A DNA stretch of 37,819 nt, taken from assembly GCA_945866505.1 (NCBI GenBank), contig CAMBHH010000005.1:1-37819 (forward strand), given 5' to 3'. Made by a program: the position numbers and the translations under genes. The stretch comes from Flavobacterium psychrophilum. Lineage in GTDB: Bacteria > Bacteroidota > Bacteroidia > Flavobacteriales > Flavobacteriaceae. Shown here one piece after another: positions 30,749-37,819 of this stretch; within the stretch, counting starts at the first letter, position 1, and each line of letters opens with the position of its first letter. The notes under the pieces are model-generated. The model saw nothing but the letters and a program-made list of their open reading frames with translations. It searched no databases and was not told the DNA's origin.

Positions 30749-31666
30749 TTATGAAATCATATCTTTATAAGGAATTATAGTTTTAAAACCCTTCTCATTG
30801 AAATAATCAACAGGATTTTCTATTGAAATCGCCAATACAAAATCGCCTCCCCAAGCACCAAGACTTTTTATCACACCTTCAAAGTCTGGAAATAAGGATT
30901 CTTTTATGGTTTGCAACTCGAGAATAGTACTCATTGCGGCTTCGTGTTCTTCTAAAGCCAAAGCAAATTCTTGAAGGTTTTTTGCATTTAAAACAGCTGT
31001 AGTTATTTTGTTGTTTGCTACAATGTCATCGGCTAAATGGTTGTTCTTATTGTTGTAATAAGAAGCGATTGCGGATTTGCTACTTTGCTTTTTATCCAAA
31101 TAAACAAAATATAAATTTTCAGAAAATTCAGGGTCGAAAGTTACTTTTTCAACTACTGGTTTTCCGTTATCCAAATGATACAAAATTGGAGAGTCATTTT
31201 GAGCACAGGCAATATCGTATCCGCTACCACCAAAACTATTGTTAAGCAAAACAAAAGCATCAATTTCTAACCATTGCGCAATATTATTGATTAAAGTAGA
31301 AGAAGTTCCCAAGCCCCAATTTCTAGGAAAAGTCAATTGAGTGGCGATGTGATACCCATCGGAATTGTCAATAAAATCAGGGTTTAACAAATAGCCTTGA
31401 TGCAAAATTTCGATTAAAGTATTTTTTACAGACTCTGATTCTTCGAGCATTTTTTTATTTAAAATAACATCAAACGAAAGTTGTAAGTCAAGCCAAATAC
31501 TACCATCAGCATCATAACTCGTCCATTTTATTTCTTTATTTTCTCCTTTTTCAACAATTAGATTTTGTCCAAATTTAGTAGGCAAAGCCAAAGCATTGGC
31601 ACCATCAAGAACCAAATATTCTCCTGTGATTAATAGTTTTCCGTTGCTGTAAAATTCTTTTTTCAT
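30749..31666 (-). CDS. GYDIA-type GHMP kinase (mevalonate-pathway type)
   Basis: This 305-residue protein belongs to the galactokinase/homoserine/mevalonate/phosphomevalonate kinase superfamily. It has the first motif GKLLITGEYLVLDGANALAL (9-28), the ATP-binding glycine loop WGLGTSSTLI, the GGSGYDIACAQ motif that names this Bacteroidetes group, and a C-terminal GAWGGDFVLA that replaces the usual third GHMP motif. The gene begins 9 bp after the stop of HMG-CoA reductase and is surely co-transcribed with it, so a role in phosphorylating mevalonate or phosphomevalonate is a reasonable inference. Which of the kinase steps it performs is not decided by the sequence. Confidence 0.85.
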   Translation of the reverse strand: MKKEFYSNGKLLITGEYLVLDGANALALPTKFGQNLIVEKGENKEIKWTSYDADGSIWLDLQLSFDVILNKKMLEESESVKNTLIEILHQGYLLNPDFIDNSDGYHIATQLTFPRNWGLGTSSTLINNIAQWLEIDAFVLLNNSFGGSGYDIACAQNDSPILYHLDNGKPVVEKVTFDPEFSENLYFVYLDKKQSSKSAIASYYNNKNNHLADDIVANNKITTAVLNAKNLQEFALALEEHEAAMSTILELQTIKESLFPDFEGVIKSLGAWGGDFVLAISIENPVDYFNEKGFKTIIPYKDMIS

Positions 31667-31675
31667 TTAGTAAAA

Positions 31676-32998
31676 TTAAACAGGTCTCCTTAAAGTTTCA
31701 ATATAGTCCACCACAGCGCTATGTGAAACCACGTGATGCTTGAAATGTTTCCGAATCAAAACCCGTTCTTCTTCGTTTGCTTCAAATTGGTTTAGGATAT
31801 TGTTCAAGTGCATTTTCATATGCCCATCCTGAATTCCCGTTGTGGTCAACGAGCGCAAAGCGGCAAAATTCTGCGCCAAACCTGCAACAGCAACAAACTG
31901 CATCAATTCATTTGCCGATGGATTTTCCAACATTTGCAAAGATAATTTCACCAACGGATGCAAAGACGTCAATCCGCCAACGGTTCCTAAAGCCAACGGA
32001 ACTTCCAGCCAAAAAGTAAAAATATTATCTTCTATTTTGGCGTGTGACAAACTCGAATAACTTCCGTTTCGGGAAGCGTAAGCGTGAATTCCGGCTTCAA
32101 CAGCACGAAAATCATTTCCTGTGGCAAGTACCACCGCATCGATTCCGTTCATAATTCCTTTGTTGTGAGTTACGGCTCGAAAAGGCTCTACTTCGGCAAT
32201 TTGAATTGCTCGGATGAATCGCTCAGCAAATGCTTTAGGATTTTCGATATGTTTTTCAGCAAGGTCATCAACAGGGCAAGAAACTTCGGCACGAACAATA
32301 CAATTGGGAACATAATTCGAGAGAATGCTCATCACCACTTCGATGTCTTTTTCTGCTTCGGAAAAGGAATCATAATTTTGGGCTTCTTCCTTCAACGTTT
32401 TGGCAAATTGCTCCAAACACGAATTGATAAAGTTAGCCCCCATCGAATCTTTGGTTTCAAAAGTGGCGTGCAATTGATAATAATTGGGTAACAAACTGGT
32501 TTTATCCCTGAGTTCAATATAAAGAATTCCGCCACCTCGTTTTTGCATATTTTTGGTAATGCTTTCGGTATTGGCGTAGAATTTGGTTTTAGTTTGATCA
32601 AAGAACGAAGCCAATTTCGATGCATCACCGTTGAAAATAAAGTGAACTTGTCCAATTTTTTCGGTATTGATAACTGTGGCTTTAAATCCACCACGAGTGG
32701 ACCAAAACTTAGCCGATTTTGAAGCTGCTGCAACCACAGAGCTTTCCTCAATTGCCATCGGAATGCTGTTGTATTTTCCGTTAATCAAAAAATTAGGCGC
32801 AACACCTAGCGGAATATAGAAATTGCTTATCGTGTTTTCGATAAATTCATCATGTAATTGCTGGAGCTTTTCGTCTGAATTCCAGTAGTTTTTTAGGATA
32901 TTAATGGCTTCTTGAGGATTAGAAAAGTACTCTTTGGCAATCCAATTTATTTTTTCTTCTTTGGATAATTTTGAAAATCCGGCGATAGTGTTTGTCAT
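31676..32998 (-). CDS. Hydroxymethylglutaryl-CoA reductase, class II
   Basis: This 440-residue enzyme interconverts HMG-CoA and mevalonate. The class II pattern is clear: IPMAIEESSVVAAASKSAKF with the catalytic Glu at 84 or 85, RAVTHNKGIMNG with K280, ATGNDFRAVEAG with D296, and DGHMKMHLNN with H397. Databases often name this class degradative, but in Bacteroidetes with no other mevalonate reductase it normally serves isoprenoid synthesis. The gene begins 10 bp after the toxin gene at 33009 and ends 9 bp before the GHMP kinase, so all four may be read together. No membrane anchor is present, as expected for bacterial enzymes. Confidence 0.93.
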   Translation of the reverse strand: MTNTIAGFSKLSKEEKINWIAKEYFSNPQEAINILKNYWNSDEKLQQLHDEFIENTISNFYIPLGVAPNFLINGKYNSIPMAIEESSVVAAASKSAKFWSTRGGFKATVINTEKIGQVHFIFNGDASKLASFFDQTKTKFYANTESITKNMQKRGGGILYIELRDKTSLLPNYYQLHATFETKDSMGANFINSCLEQFAKTLKEEAQNYDSFSEAEKDIEVVMSILSNYVPNCIVRAEVSCPVDDLAEKHIENPKAFAERFIRAIQIAEVEPFRAVTHNKGIMNGIDAVVLATGNDFRAVEAGIHAYASRNGSYSSLSHAKIEDNIFTFWLEVPLALGTVGGLTSLHPLVKLSLQMLENPSANELMQFVAVAGLAQNFAALRSLTTTGIQDGHMKMHLNNILNQFEANEEERVLIRKHFKHHVVSHSAVVDYIETLRRPV

Positions 32999-33008
32999 TA
33001 CTGATTTT

Positions 33009-33290
33009 CTAATAAGAATATTTGTTTTTGATGATTCCTACAACAAGAACTGTGGTCTCGTTTTCTATAATTTGATACGAAATCGTATAACCTTTGAAAA
33101 CATAATCTCTATAAGATTCGTCATTATAATAAATCGACTTTTTGAAGTTGAAGGGAAATTTCAAATCTTTTCTGATGGCAGAAATCAAATTTTTTTTGAA
33201 CTTTCTTGCTGCATTTGGTTTGTCTTTGGCAATGAAACGAACTATCTCCGCTAGAAAAAAATAAAAATCATCTGAAAATTTAATTTTCAT
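33009..33290 (-). CDS. RelE/ParE-type toxin, 93 aa
   Basis: This small basic protein resembles the RelE/ParE superfamily: MKIKFSDDFYFFLAEIVRFI, KDKPNAARKFKKNLISAIR, YRDYVFKGYTISYQI and the last strand VLVVGIIKN. ParE members poison DNA gyrase and RelE members cut mRNA in the ribosome; the sequence alone does not decide which, though the overall look favours ParE-like. The start overlaps the antitoxin gene by 11 nt (ATGAAAATTAA), the same overlap as in the broken pair near infB. The stop lies 10 bp before HMG-CoA reductase, an unusual position for a toxin gene. The frame is intact. Confidence 0.82.
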   Translation of the reverse strand: MKIKFSDDFYFFLAEIVRFIAKDKPNAARKFKKNLISAIRKDLKFPFNFKKSIYYNDESYRDYVFKGYTISYQIIENETTVLVVGIIKNKYSY

Positions 33291-33537
33291 ATTCAGAAAT
33301 TATTTTTTCAAGCATCGCATCTAATTCGTCTAAATCGTAAGTCTTACTTTCTCCAGATTCTATTCTTTTAGCTGCTAAATGCAATCTATCTCTATATTCA
33401 ACAAAAGATTTGTCCTCGATAATTGGACTATCTTCCTCAACAATATGCAATTCGCTTTTAGAAAAAGAATTCAATAATTCGATTAGTTTTCCTTTTATAC
33501 TAGATTGAAATTCGATTTTGATAGTTTCCATATTCAT
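33280..33537 (-). CDS. Antitoxin partner of the RelE/ParE-type toxin, 85 aa
   Basis: The protein has an N-terminal strand (ETIKIEFQSSIKGK), a helix (LIELLNSFSKSE), a second strand (LHIVEEDSPI), and a C-terminal acidic helical tail ending in LDELDAMLEKIISEYEN, typical of the toxin-binding part of type II antitoxins. I see no clear DNA-binding motif. Its layout resembles the antitoxin at 7889-8134 (TIKI strand, helix, strand, LDELL-type end), so the two modules may be related. The ATG at 33537 is used; a second Met three codons on is an alternative. It has a -7 element at 33552-33559. Confidence 0.72.
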   Translation of the reverse strand: MNMETIKIEFQSSIKGKLIELLNSFSKSELHIVEEDSPIIEDKSFVEYRDRLHLAAKRIESGESKTYDLDELDAMLEKIISEYEN

Positions 33538-33551
33538 TTTTTTATAGAATT

Positions 33552-33559
33552 CAAAATTA
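33552..33559 (-). promoter_or_regulatory. Candidate -7 element of the toxin-antitoxin/HMG-CoA reductase unit
   Basis: TAATTTTG on the minus strand matches TAnnTTTG, 14 nt before the antitoxin ATG. No other -7 match is seen in the 10 bp before HMG-CoA reductase, so this may drive all four genes. Confidence 0.45.
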
Positions 33560-33684
33560 GTAAATAATTATTTTGTAACTGAGTTTTGCAGCTTGTTTAT
33601 TTTTTCTAACATTTAACAGTTGCAATGTGAAATAATTGTAAAATTTTCACTAAAATTGGAAACTTATAAATAAATATACAATTA

Positions 33685-35859
33685 ATGATTTCAAATAAAA
33701 TTAACCTACTGTTTTTATTGCTGTTAACTCCTGTTTTTGCGCAACAAAAAATTACTGTCGAAGGCATTTATACTGGACAATTTCAACCTAAAGAGATGGT
33801 CAAATTGCAGTCGATGAAAAACACCAATCAATATACGGTTTTAAATGTTGATAAAATTAGCCGAAGTATGAAAATTGAGGTTTTCGATTTTGCTACTTTA
33901 AAAAAAGTTTCCACTTTAATAGACACAAAAAATCAAAATAAATTAGTTGGTGGAATCGATAGTTATACTTTCATTTCCGACGAAAAGCAACTGTTGATTG
34001 CCAATAATAAAAATCAAATTTACCGTCATTCCTTTACCGCCGATTATTTTCTGTACGATTTGGAAACCGCATCATTGAATAAAATTTTGGAACAAGTTCA
34101 AGAACCTACTTTTTCACCCGATGGGAAAAAGATAGCGTATGCCAAAGAAAATAATATTTTCGTTTATGATATTGCTTCCAAAACCAACAGCCAAATTACC
34201 ACCGACGGAAAGAAAAACGAAATCATCAATGGAATCACGGATTGGGTTTATGAAGAAGAATTTGCTTTTGTACGAGCTTTCGATTGGAGTAAGGATAGCA
34301 AAAAAATAGGGTTCATTCGTTTTGACGAAAGTCAAGTTCCAGAATTATCAATGTCGGTTTTTGGGAAAGATTTATATCCGAAAATTGAAACGTTCAAATA
34401 CCCAAAAGCAGGTGAAAAGAATTCAATAGTCTCTTTACATTTATACAATTTCGATTCGAAAACCACCAAAAAAGTTGATTTAAGCCAATACAATGATTTT
34501 TATATTCCAAGAATTGAATGGACAAATGATGCCAATGTTTTATCTGCAAAAATAGTAAATCGCCATCAAAATAATTTAGACTTGCTATTTGTAGATGGTA
34601 CAACTGCCGCAACAAAAGTGGTTTTGAACGAAAAAAGCAAATCCTACATTGATTTTGTAGATACGGATAACTTAACTTTTCTGAAAGACAACAGTTTTAT
34701 TTGGACTTCGGAAAAAGACGGTTTCAACCACATTTACCACTATGACAAAACAGGAAAGCTAATTAATCAGGTGACCAAAGGCGATTGGGAAGTAACCGAA
34801 TATTATGGTCTTGATGAGAAAACCAAGTCGGTTTTTTACCAATCGACCGAGAATGGTACTATCAATCGTGACATTTATAGAATTAATTTAGACGGCAAAA
34901 ACAAAACGAGATTAACAGAAAAACTGGGCACAAACAAAGCTACCTTCAGTCCGAATTTTCAATATTTTATCAACTCTTTTTCGACTGCTTCTCAGCCAAA
35001 AATCTATACTCTGAACGATTCCAAAACAGGAAAACAAATTCAGGTAATAGAAAACAACGAAACTTTGGCAGCCAAACTCAAAGGCTACAATTTGCCACAA
35101 AAAGAATTTTTTGCACTTAAAACCGAAAAGGGCAATGAATTAAATGCTTGGATTATGAAGCCAAAGGATTTTGATTCATCCAAAAAATATCCTGTTTTTA
35201 TGATTCAATATTCTGGGCCGGGTTCGCAACAAGTTGTCAATGGCTGGGGAAGTTATAATGAATATTGGTTTATGATGCTCGTTCAACAAGGATATATTGT
35301 GGCTTGTGTTGATGGTCGCGGAACTGGTTATAAAGGAGCGGCCTTTAAAAAAGTGACTTATAAAGAATTAGGAAAATACGAAGTCGAAGACCAAATTGAC
35401 GCCGCCAAAGTATTAGGAAATTACCCTTATGTAGATAAATCCAGAATCGGAATTTGGGGTTGGTCGTATGGTGGATTTATGTCGAGTAACTGTCTTTTGA
35501 AAGGAAATGACGTTTTCAAAATGGCGATTGCGGTTGCTCCAGTTACCAATTGGCGATTCTATGACAGCGTTTATACCGAAAGATACATGCAAACTCCACA
35601 AGAAAACCCTAGCGGTTATGACAATAATTCGCCAATAAATTTTGTTGAAAAACTAAAAGGTAAATTTTTATTGATTCACGGTTCGGGAGACGACAATGTT
35701 CATGTGCAAAATTCGATGCAAATGATGGAAGCTTTAATTCAAGCCAACAAACAATTTGACTCTCAAATTTATCCTGATAAAGATCACGGAATTCGTGGCG
35801 GAAAAACAAGAATACAATTGTTCAATAAAATGACTAATTTTATACAAAGTAATTTATAA
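33685..35859 (+). CDS. Dipeptidyl peptidase IV (S9B family)
   Basis: This secreted serine peptidase removes X-Pro (or X-Ala) dipeptides from the N-termini of peptides. The signal peptide is INLLFLLLLTPVFAQ (cleavage about residue 20). Residues about 30-470 form the beta-propeller, with the substrate-anchoring double Glu in DWVYEEEF (E190-E192). The alpha/beta-hydrolase domain (about 480-724) has catalytic S594 in GWSYGG, D669 in GSGDDNVH and H701 in DKDHGI; the spacing (75 and 32) is close to human DPP4. The 724-residue length is typical of bacterial DPP IV. A POT peptide transporter gene follows by 26 bp, which fits joint use: peptide trimming in the periplasm and dipeptide uptake. Confidence 0.93.
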   Translation: MISNKINLLFLLLLTPVFAQQKITVEGIYTGQFQPKEMVKLQSMKNTNQYTVLNVDKISRSMKIEVFDFATLKKVSTLIDTKNQNKLVGGIDSYTFISDEKQLLIANNKNQIYRHSFTADYFLYDLETASLNKILEQVQEPTFSPDGKKIAYAKENNIFVYDIASKTNSQITTDGKKNEIINGITDWVYEEEFAFVRAFDWSKDSKKIGFIRFDESQVPELSMSVFGKDLYPKIETFKYPKAGEKNSIVSLHLYNFDSKTTKKVDLSQYNDFYIPRIEWTNDANVLSAKIVNRHQNNLDLLFVDGTTAATKVVLNEKSKSYIDFVDTDNLTFLKDNSFIWTSEKDGFNHIYHYDKTGKLINQVTKGDWEVTEYYGLDEKTKSVFYQSTENGTINRDIYRINLDGKNKTRLTEKLGTNKATFSPNFQYFINSFSTASQPKIYTLNDSKTGKQIQVIENNETLAAKLKGYNLPQKEFFALKTEKGNELNAWIMKPKDFDSSKKYPVFMIQYSGPGSQQVVNGWGSYNEYWFMMLVQQGYIVACVDGRGTGYKGAAFKKVTYKELGKYEVEDQIDAAKVLGNYPYVDKSRIGIWGWSYGGFMSSNCLLKGNDVFKMAIAVAPVTNWRFYDSVYTERYMQTPQENPSGYDNNSPINFVEKLKGKFLLIHGSGDDNVHVQNSMQMMEALIQANKQFDSQIYPDKDHGIRGGKTRIQLFNKMTNFIQSNL

Positions 35860-35885
35860 CAATAACCTTAACCAAAATAAATAAT

Positions 35886-37562
35886 ATGAGTGAAGCAGCA
35901 GTGAAAACAGGACATCCAAAAGGACTATGGGTATTATTTGGAACAGAAATGTGGGAACGTTTCAATTTCTATGGAATGCGGGCTATCCTGACCCTATTCC
36001 TCGTGAATTCTTTAATGATGAAAGAGGAAGATGCTTCTTTAATTTACGGAGGTTTTCTTGGATTGTGTTATTTAACTCCAATGCTTGGTGGTTTTGTAGC
36101 TGACCGATTTTTCGGAAATAGGAATTGTATTCTGTTAGGAGGTTTGATGATGGCTGTTGGACAATTTTTATTGTTCATTAGTGCTAGTGTTTTTGGTACA
36201 AATATAAGTCTGGCAACCACTTTAATGTGGTCAGCTTTGGGGATTATTATTTTTGGTAATGGATTTTTCAAGCCTAATATTTCCAGTATGGTGGGGAGTT
36301 TGTATCCCAAACAAGAAAAAAGCAAACTAGATACCGCTTTTACCATTTTCTATATGGGAATCAATTTAGGTGCTTTTTTGGGTCAATTAATTTGTCCGAT
36401 TGTGGGCGATGTAAAAGACAACGCTGGAATTCGAGATATTCACGCTTTCAAATGGGGATTTTTGGCTGCTTCATTGGCAATGTTAATTGGAACTGTCGTT
36501 TTTTATGTATTAAAAAATAAATATGTGGTCACTCCCGAAGGTAAACCTCTTGGTGGATTGCCATCCAAAAATGAGGCTTCTGATTTTGAAGAAGGTGAAT
36601 CTCAAAAAGCAGTTTTTTCTCAAAAAGCGTTGATAATGGCAGGAATTGTGTTTTTAGTTTTAGGCGCAATTATTCATTTTGTTTTTGAACAAAATTTAAT
36701 TTATACCTTAATTTATTCTAGTGGTTTAACTCTAGCAGGATTAATAGTTTCTGACACTTCATTGACTAAAATTGAGCGAGATAGAATATTTGTAATTTAC
36801 ATTGTTGCTTTCTTTATCATTTTCTTTTGGGCAGCTTTCGAACAAGCGGGATCTTCATTGACATTTATTGCCGATAATCAAACCGACAGAAACTTCTTTG
36901 GTTGGAATATGCCACCGTCTATGGTTCAAATTTTTAACGGATTATTTGTGGTTGCTTTTGCCATTCCCTTTAGTATGCTTTGGGATTATTTAAGAAGCAA
37001 AGATAGAGAGCCTATTTCGCCAATGAAACAAGCATTTGGATTGGCCTTAATCGCTTTGAGTTATTTTATCATCGCTTACAACGTGAAAGATTTAGGGAAC
37101 AGTGGACTTCTTGCCATTAAATGGTTAATACTTTTGTATTTAATTCAAACCGCAGCAGAGTTGTGTCTATCACCAATTGGATTGTCATTGGTTGGGAAAT
37201 TATCTCCAAAACGTTTCTCTTCTTTGTTGTATGGAGTGTTCTTTTTATCCAATGCTTCAGGTTATGCATTGGCTGGAACTTTAGGTGCGATTATGCCAGC
37301 AACTGGCGATAAATTTATCAAAGCCAAAGAACTCGGTATTGATTTGCAAGCCGTTTTAGATAAAAAGATTGTACCTACTGCAGAGCAATTGCAACTATTA
37401 GCGACCAATCAAATTAGCGATCACAATCCAATTTTTGCAGGATTTGAAATCCATAATTTATTCGAATTCTTTATGGTATTTGTTATCCTGACAGGACTTG
37501 CAGCTGTAATTTTGTTTTCATTGACGCCTTTCTTGAAAAAAATGATGCACGGCATTCGTTAA
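35886..37562 (+). CDS. Proton-dependent oligopeptide transporter (POT/PTR2 family)
   Basis: This 558-residue inner-membrane carrier imports di- and tripeptides with protons. The diagnostic E-x-x-E-R motif lies in EMWERFNFYGMRA (E21, E24, R25), and the PTR2 signature is seen in TIFYMGINLGAFLGQL. About 14 spans are expected, with an extra pair in the middle as in many bacterial POT proteins. The cytosolic linker around residue 230 is short and charged (LPSKNEASDFEEGESQKAVF). The C-terminus has an insertion of about 45 residues (GDKFIKAKELGIDLQAVLDK) in the last loop before the final span. It follows DPP IV on the same strand with a 26-bp gap. Confidence 0.93.
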   Translation: MSEAAVKTGHPKGLWVLFGTEMWERFNFYGMRAILTLFLVNSLMMKEEDASLIYGGFLGLCYLTPMLGGFVADRFFGNRNCILLGGLMMAVGQFLLFISASVFGTNISLATTLMWSALGIIIFGNGFFKPNISSMVGSLYPKQEKSKLDTAFTIFYMGINLGAFLGQLICPIVGDVKDNAGIRDIHAFKWGFLAASLAMLIGTVVFYVLKNKYVVTPEGKPLGGLPSKNEASDFEEGESQKAVFSQKALIMAGIVFLVLGAIIHFVFEQNLIYTLIYSSGLTLAGLIVSDTSLTKIERDRIFVIYIVAFFIIFFWAAFEQAGSSLTFIADNQTDRNFFGWNMPPSMVQIFNGLFVVAFAIPFSMLWDYLRSKDREPISPMKQAFGLALIALSYFIIAYNVKDLGNSGLLAIKWLILLYLIQTAAELCLSPIGLSLVGKLSPKRFSSLLYGVFFLSNASGYALAGTLGAIMPATGDKFIKAKELGIDLQAVLDKKIVPTAEQLQLLATNQISDHNPIFAGFEIHNLFEFFMVFVILTGLAAVILFSLTPFLKKMMHGIR

Positions 37563-37579
37563 TGTTTTTCTGTCAAACC

Positions 37580-37618
37580 AAACCTAGAAGGTTTCTAAAA
37601 TCTTATAGGTTTAATTTT
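37580..37618 (+). terminator. Weak hairpin after the POT gene
   Basis: AAACCTA (37580-37586) can pair with TAGGTTT (37606-37612) across a 19-nt loop, with an AATTTTT stretch following. The long loop makes a true terminator uncertain. Confidence 0.3.
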
Positions 37619-37714
37619 TGAACCGCAGTCAGTTCTTAAATTTAAAGTACAAAAATGCAACAAAGCTGAGCCAGTGGCCAATTTAAAAACTGTAAAGACA
37701 AGTATACAAAGCAA

Positions 37715-37819
37715 TCATTGTACTAGTATTTTGGCGAAAAGACGGTAGGTTTTGATAGGAATTTCGTCCTTGATAAAAAAATTAATGTTGGAAGTTAGAT
37801 AAATCACTTTTTCGGCACT
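37715..37819 (-). CDS. Possible 3' end of a minus-strand gene (partial)
   Basis: From the right edge the minus strand is open for 34 codons (ending KTYRLFAKILVQ) to a TGA at 37715-37717. The residues look protein-like, but a frame of this length is not rare by chance in this AT-rich DNA. I do not recognise it. The rest of 37619-37714 shows nothing clear. Confidence 0.25.
   Translation of the reverse strand, partial: SAEKVIYLTSNINFFIKDEIPIKTYRLFAKILVQ

Noticed and set aside
32084..32491. A 135-codon plus-strand frame opposite HMG-CoA reductase
   Set aside because: The reductase is certain on the minus strand, and this frame lacks any recognisable feature.
1..37819. CRISPR array, insertion sequence, prophage or rRNA
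   Set aside because: No regularly spaced repeats, no transposase or integrase reading frame, no phage genes and no rRNA segments were found on either strand.

Overview
The window looks like chromosomal DNA of a Flavobacterium-like member of the Bacteroidetes. It is AT-rich. Many start regions carry the Bacteroidetes -7 promoter word TAnnTTTG instead of a Shine-Dalgarno sequence. The gene content (DUF3078, DUF5686, DUF2723/GT117, a GYDIA-type GHMP kinase, class II HMG-CoA reductase, bacterial DPP IV, a membrane pyrophosphatase with DLFGSY) is typical of Flavobacteriaceae. There are no rRNA genes, no CRISPR array, no phage and no complete insertion sequence.

Layout. 1-1470: the 3' end of ahcY, then a small AT-rich islet with an unknown helical protein, a 56-residue peptide and an XRE regulator. 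1538-7276: tadA (-), a TonB_C protein with a four-cysteine N-terminus (+), a short-linker dxs with a DUF3078 porin-like protein (+), and dgt (-). 7277-13018: the translation/transcription operon rimP-nusA-infB (-). Just past infB lies a 0.7-kb insert holding an antitoxin gene and a toxin gene broken by a stop codon, flanked by two copies of the infB 3' end. 13062-18614: a universal stress protein, tRNA-Gln(TTG), a large GT117-type membrane protein and a TPR protein. 18638-26117 (all -): H+-pyrophosphatase with an unusual Met/Cys-rich tail, soluble pyrophosphatase, an AlkA-type glycosylase, a DUF5686 outer-membrane protein and the pyruvate dehydrogenase E1 beta subunit. 26448-30686 (+): etfB, etfA, a bifunctional nuclease, thyA behind a pair of REP-like palindromes, and a lipoprotein. 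30749-33537 (-): a ParE/RelE-type toxin-antitoxin pair directly upstream of HMG-CoA reductase and a GHMP kinase. 33685-37562 (+): dipeptidyl peptidase IV followed by a POT peptide transporter.

How the genes work together. rimP-nusA-infB couples ribosome maturation, transcription elongation and initiation, and has a terminator-like hairpin in its leader. hppA and ppa both consume pyrophosphate. HMG-CoA reductase and the GHMP kinase belong to the mevalonate route, so the nearby dxs may mainly feed thiamine and pyridoxal phosphate synthesis. DPP IV and the POT carrier form a pathway that releases dipeptides and takes them up. dgt and thyA act on nucleotide pools.

The most unusual structure is the toxin-antitoxin insert at the 3' end of infB. 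Its toxin reading frame now ends in the last codons of InfB, and infB's tail and terminator are present twice, 713 bp apart. All function calls are from reading the sequence; no database search was run.
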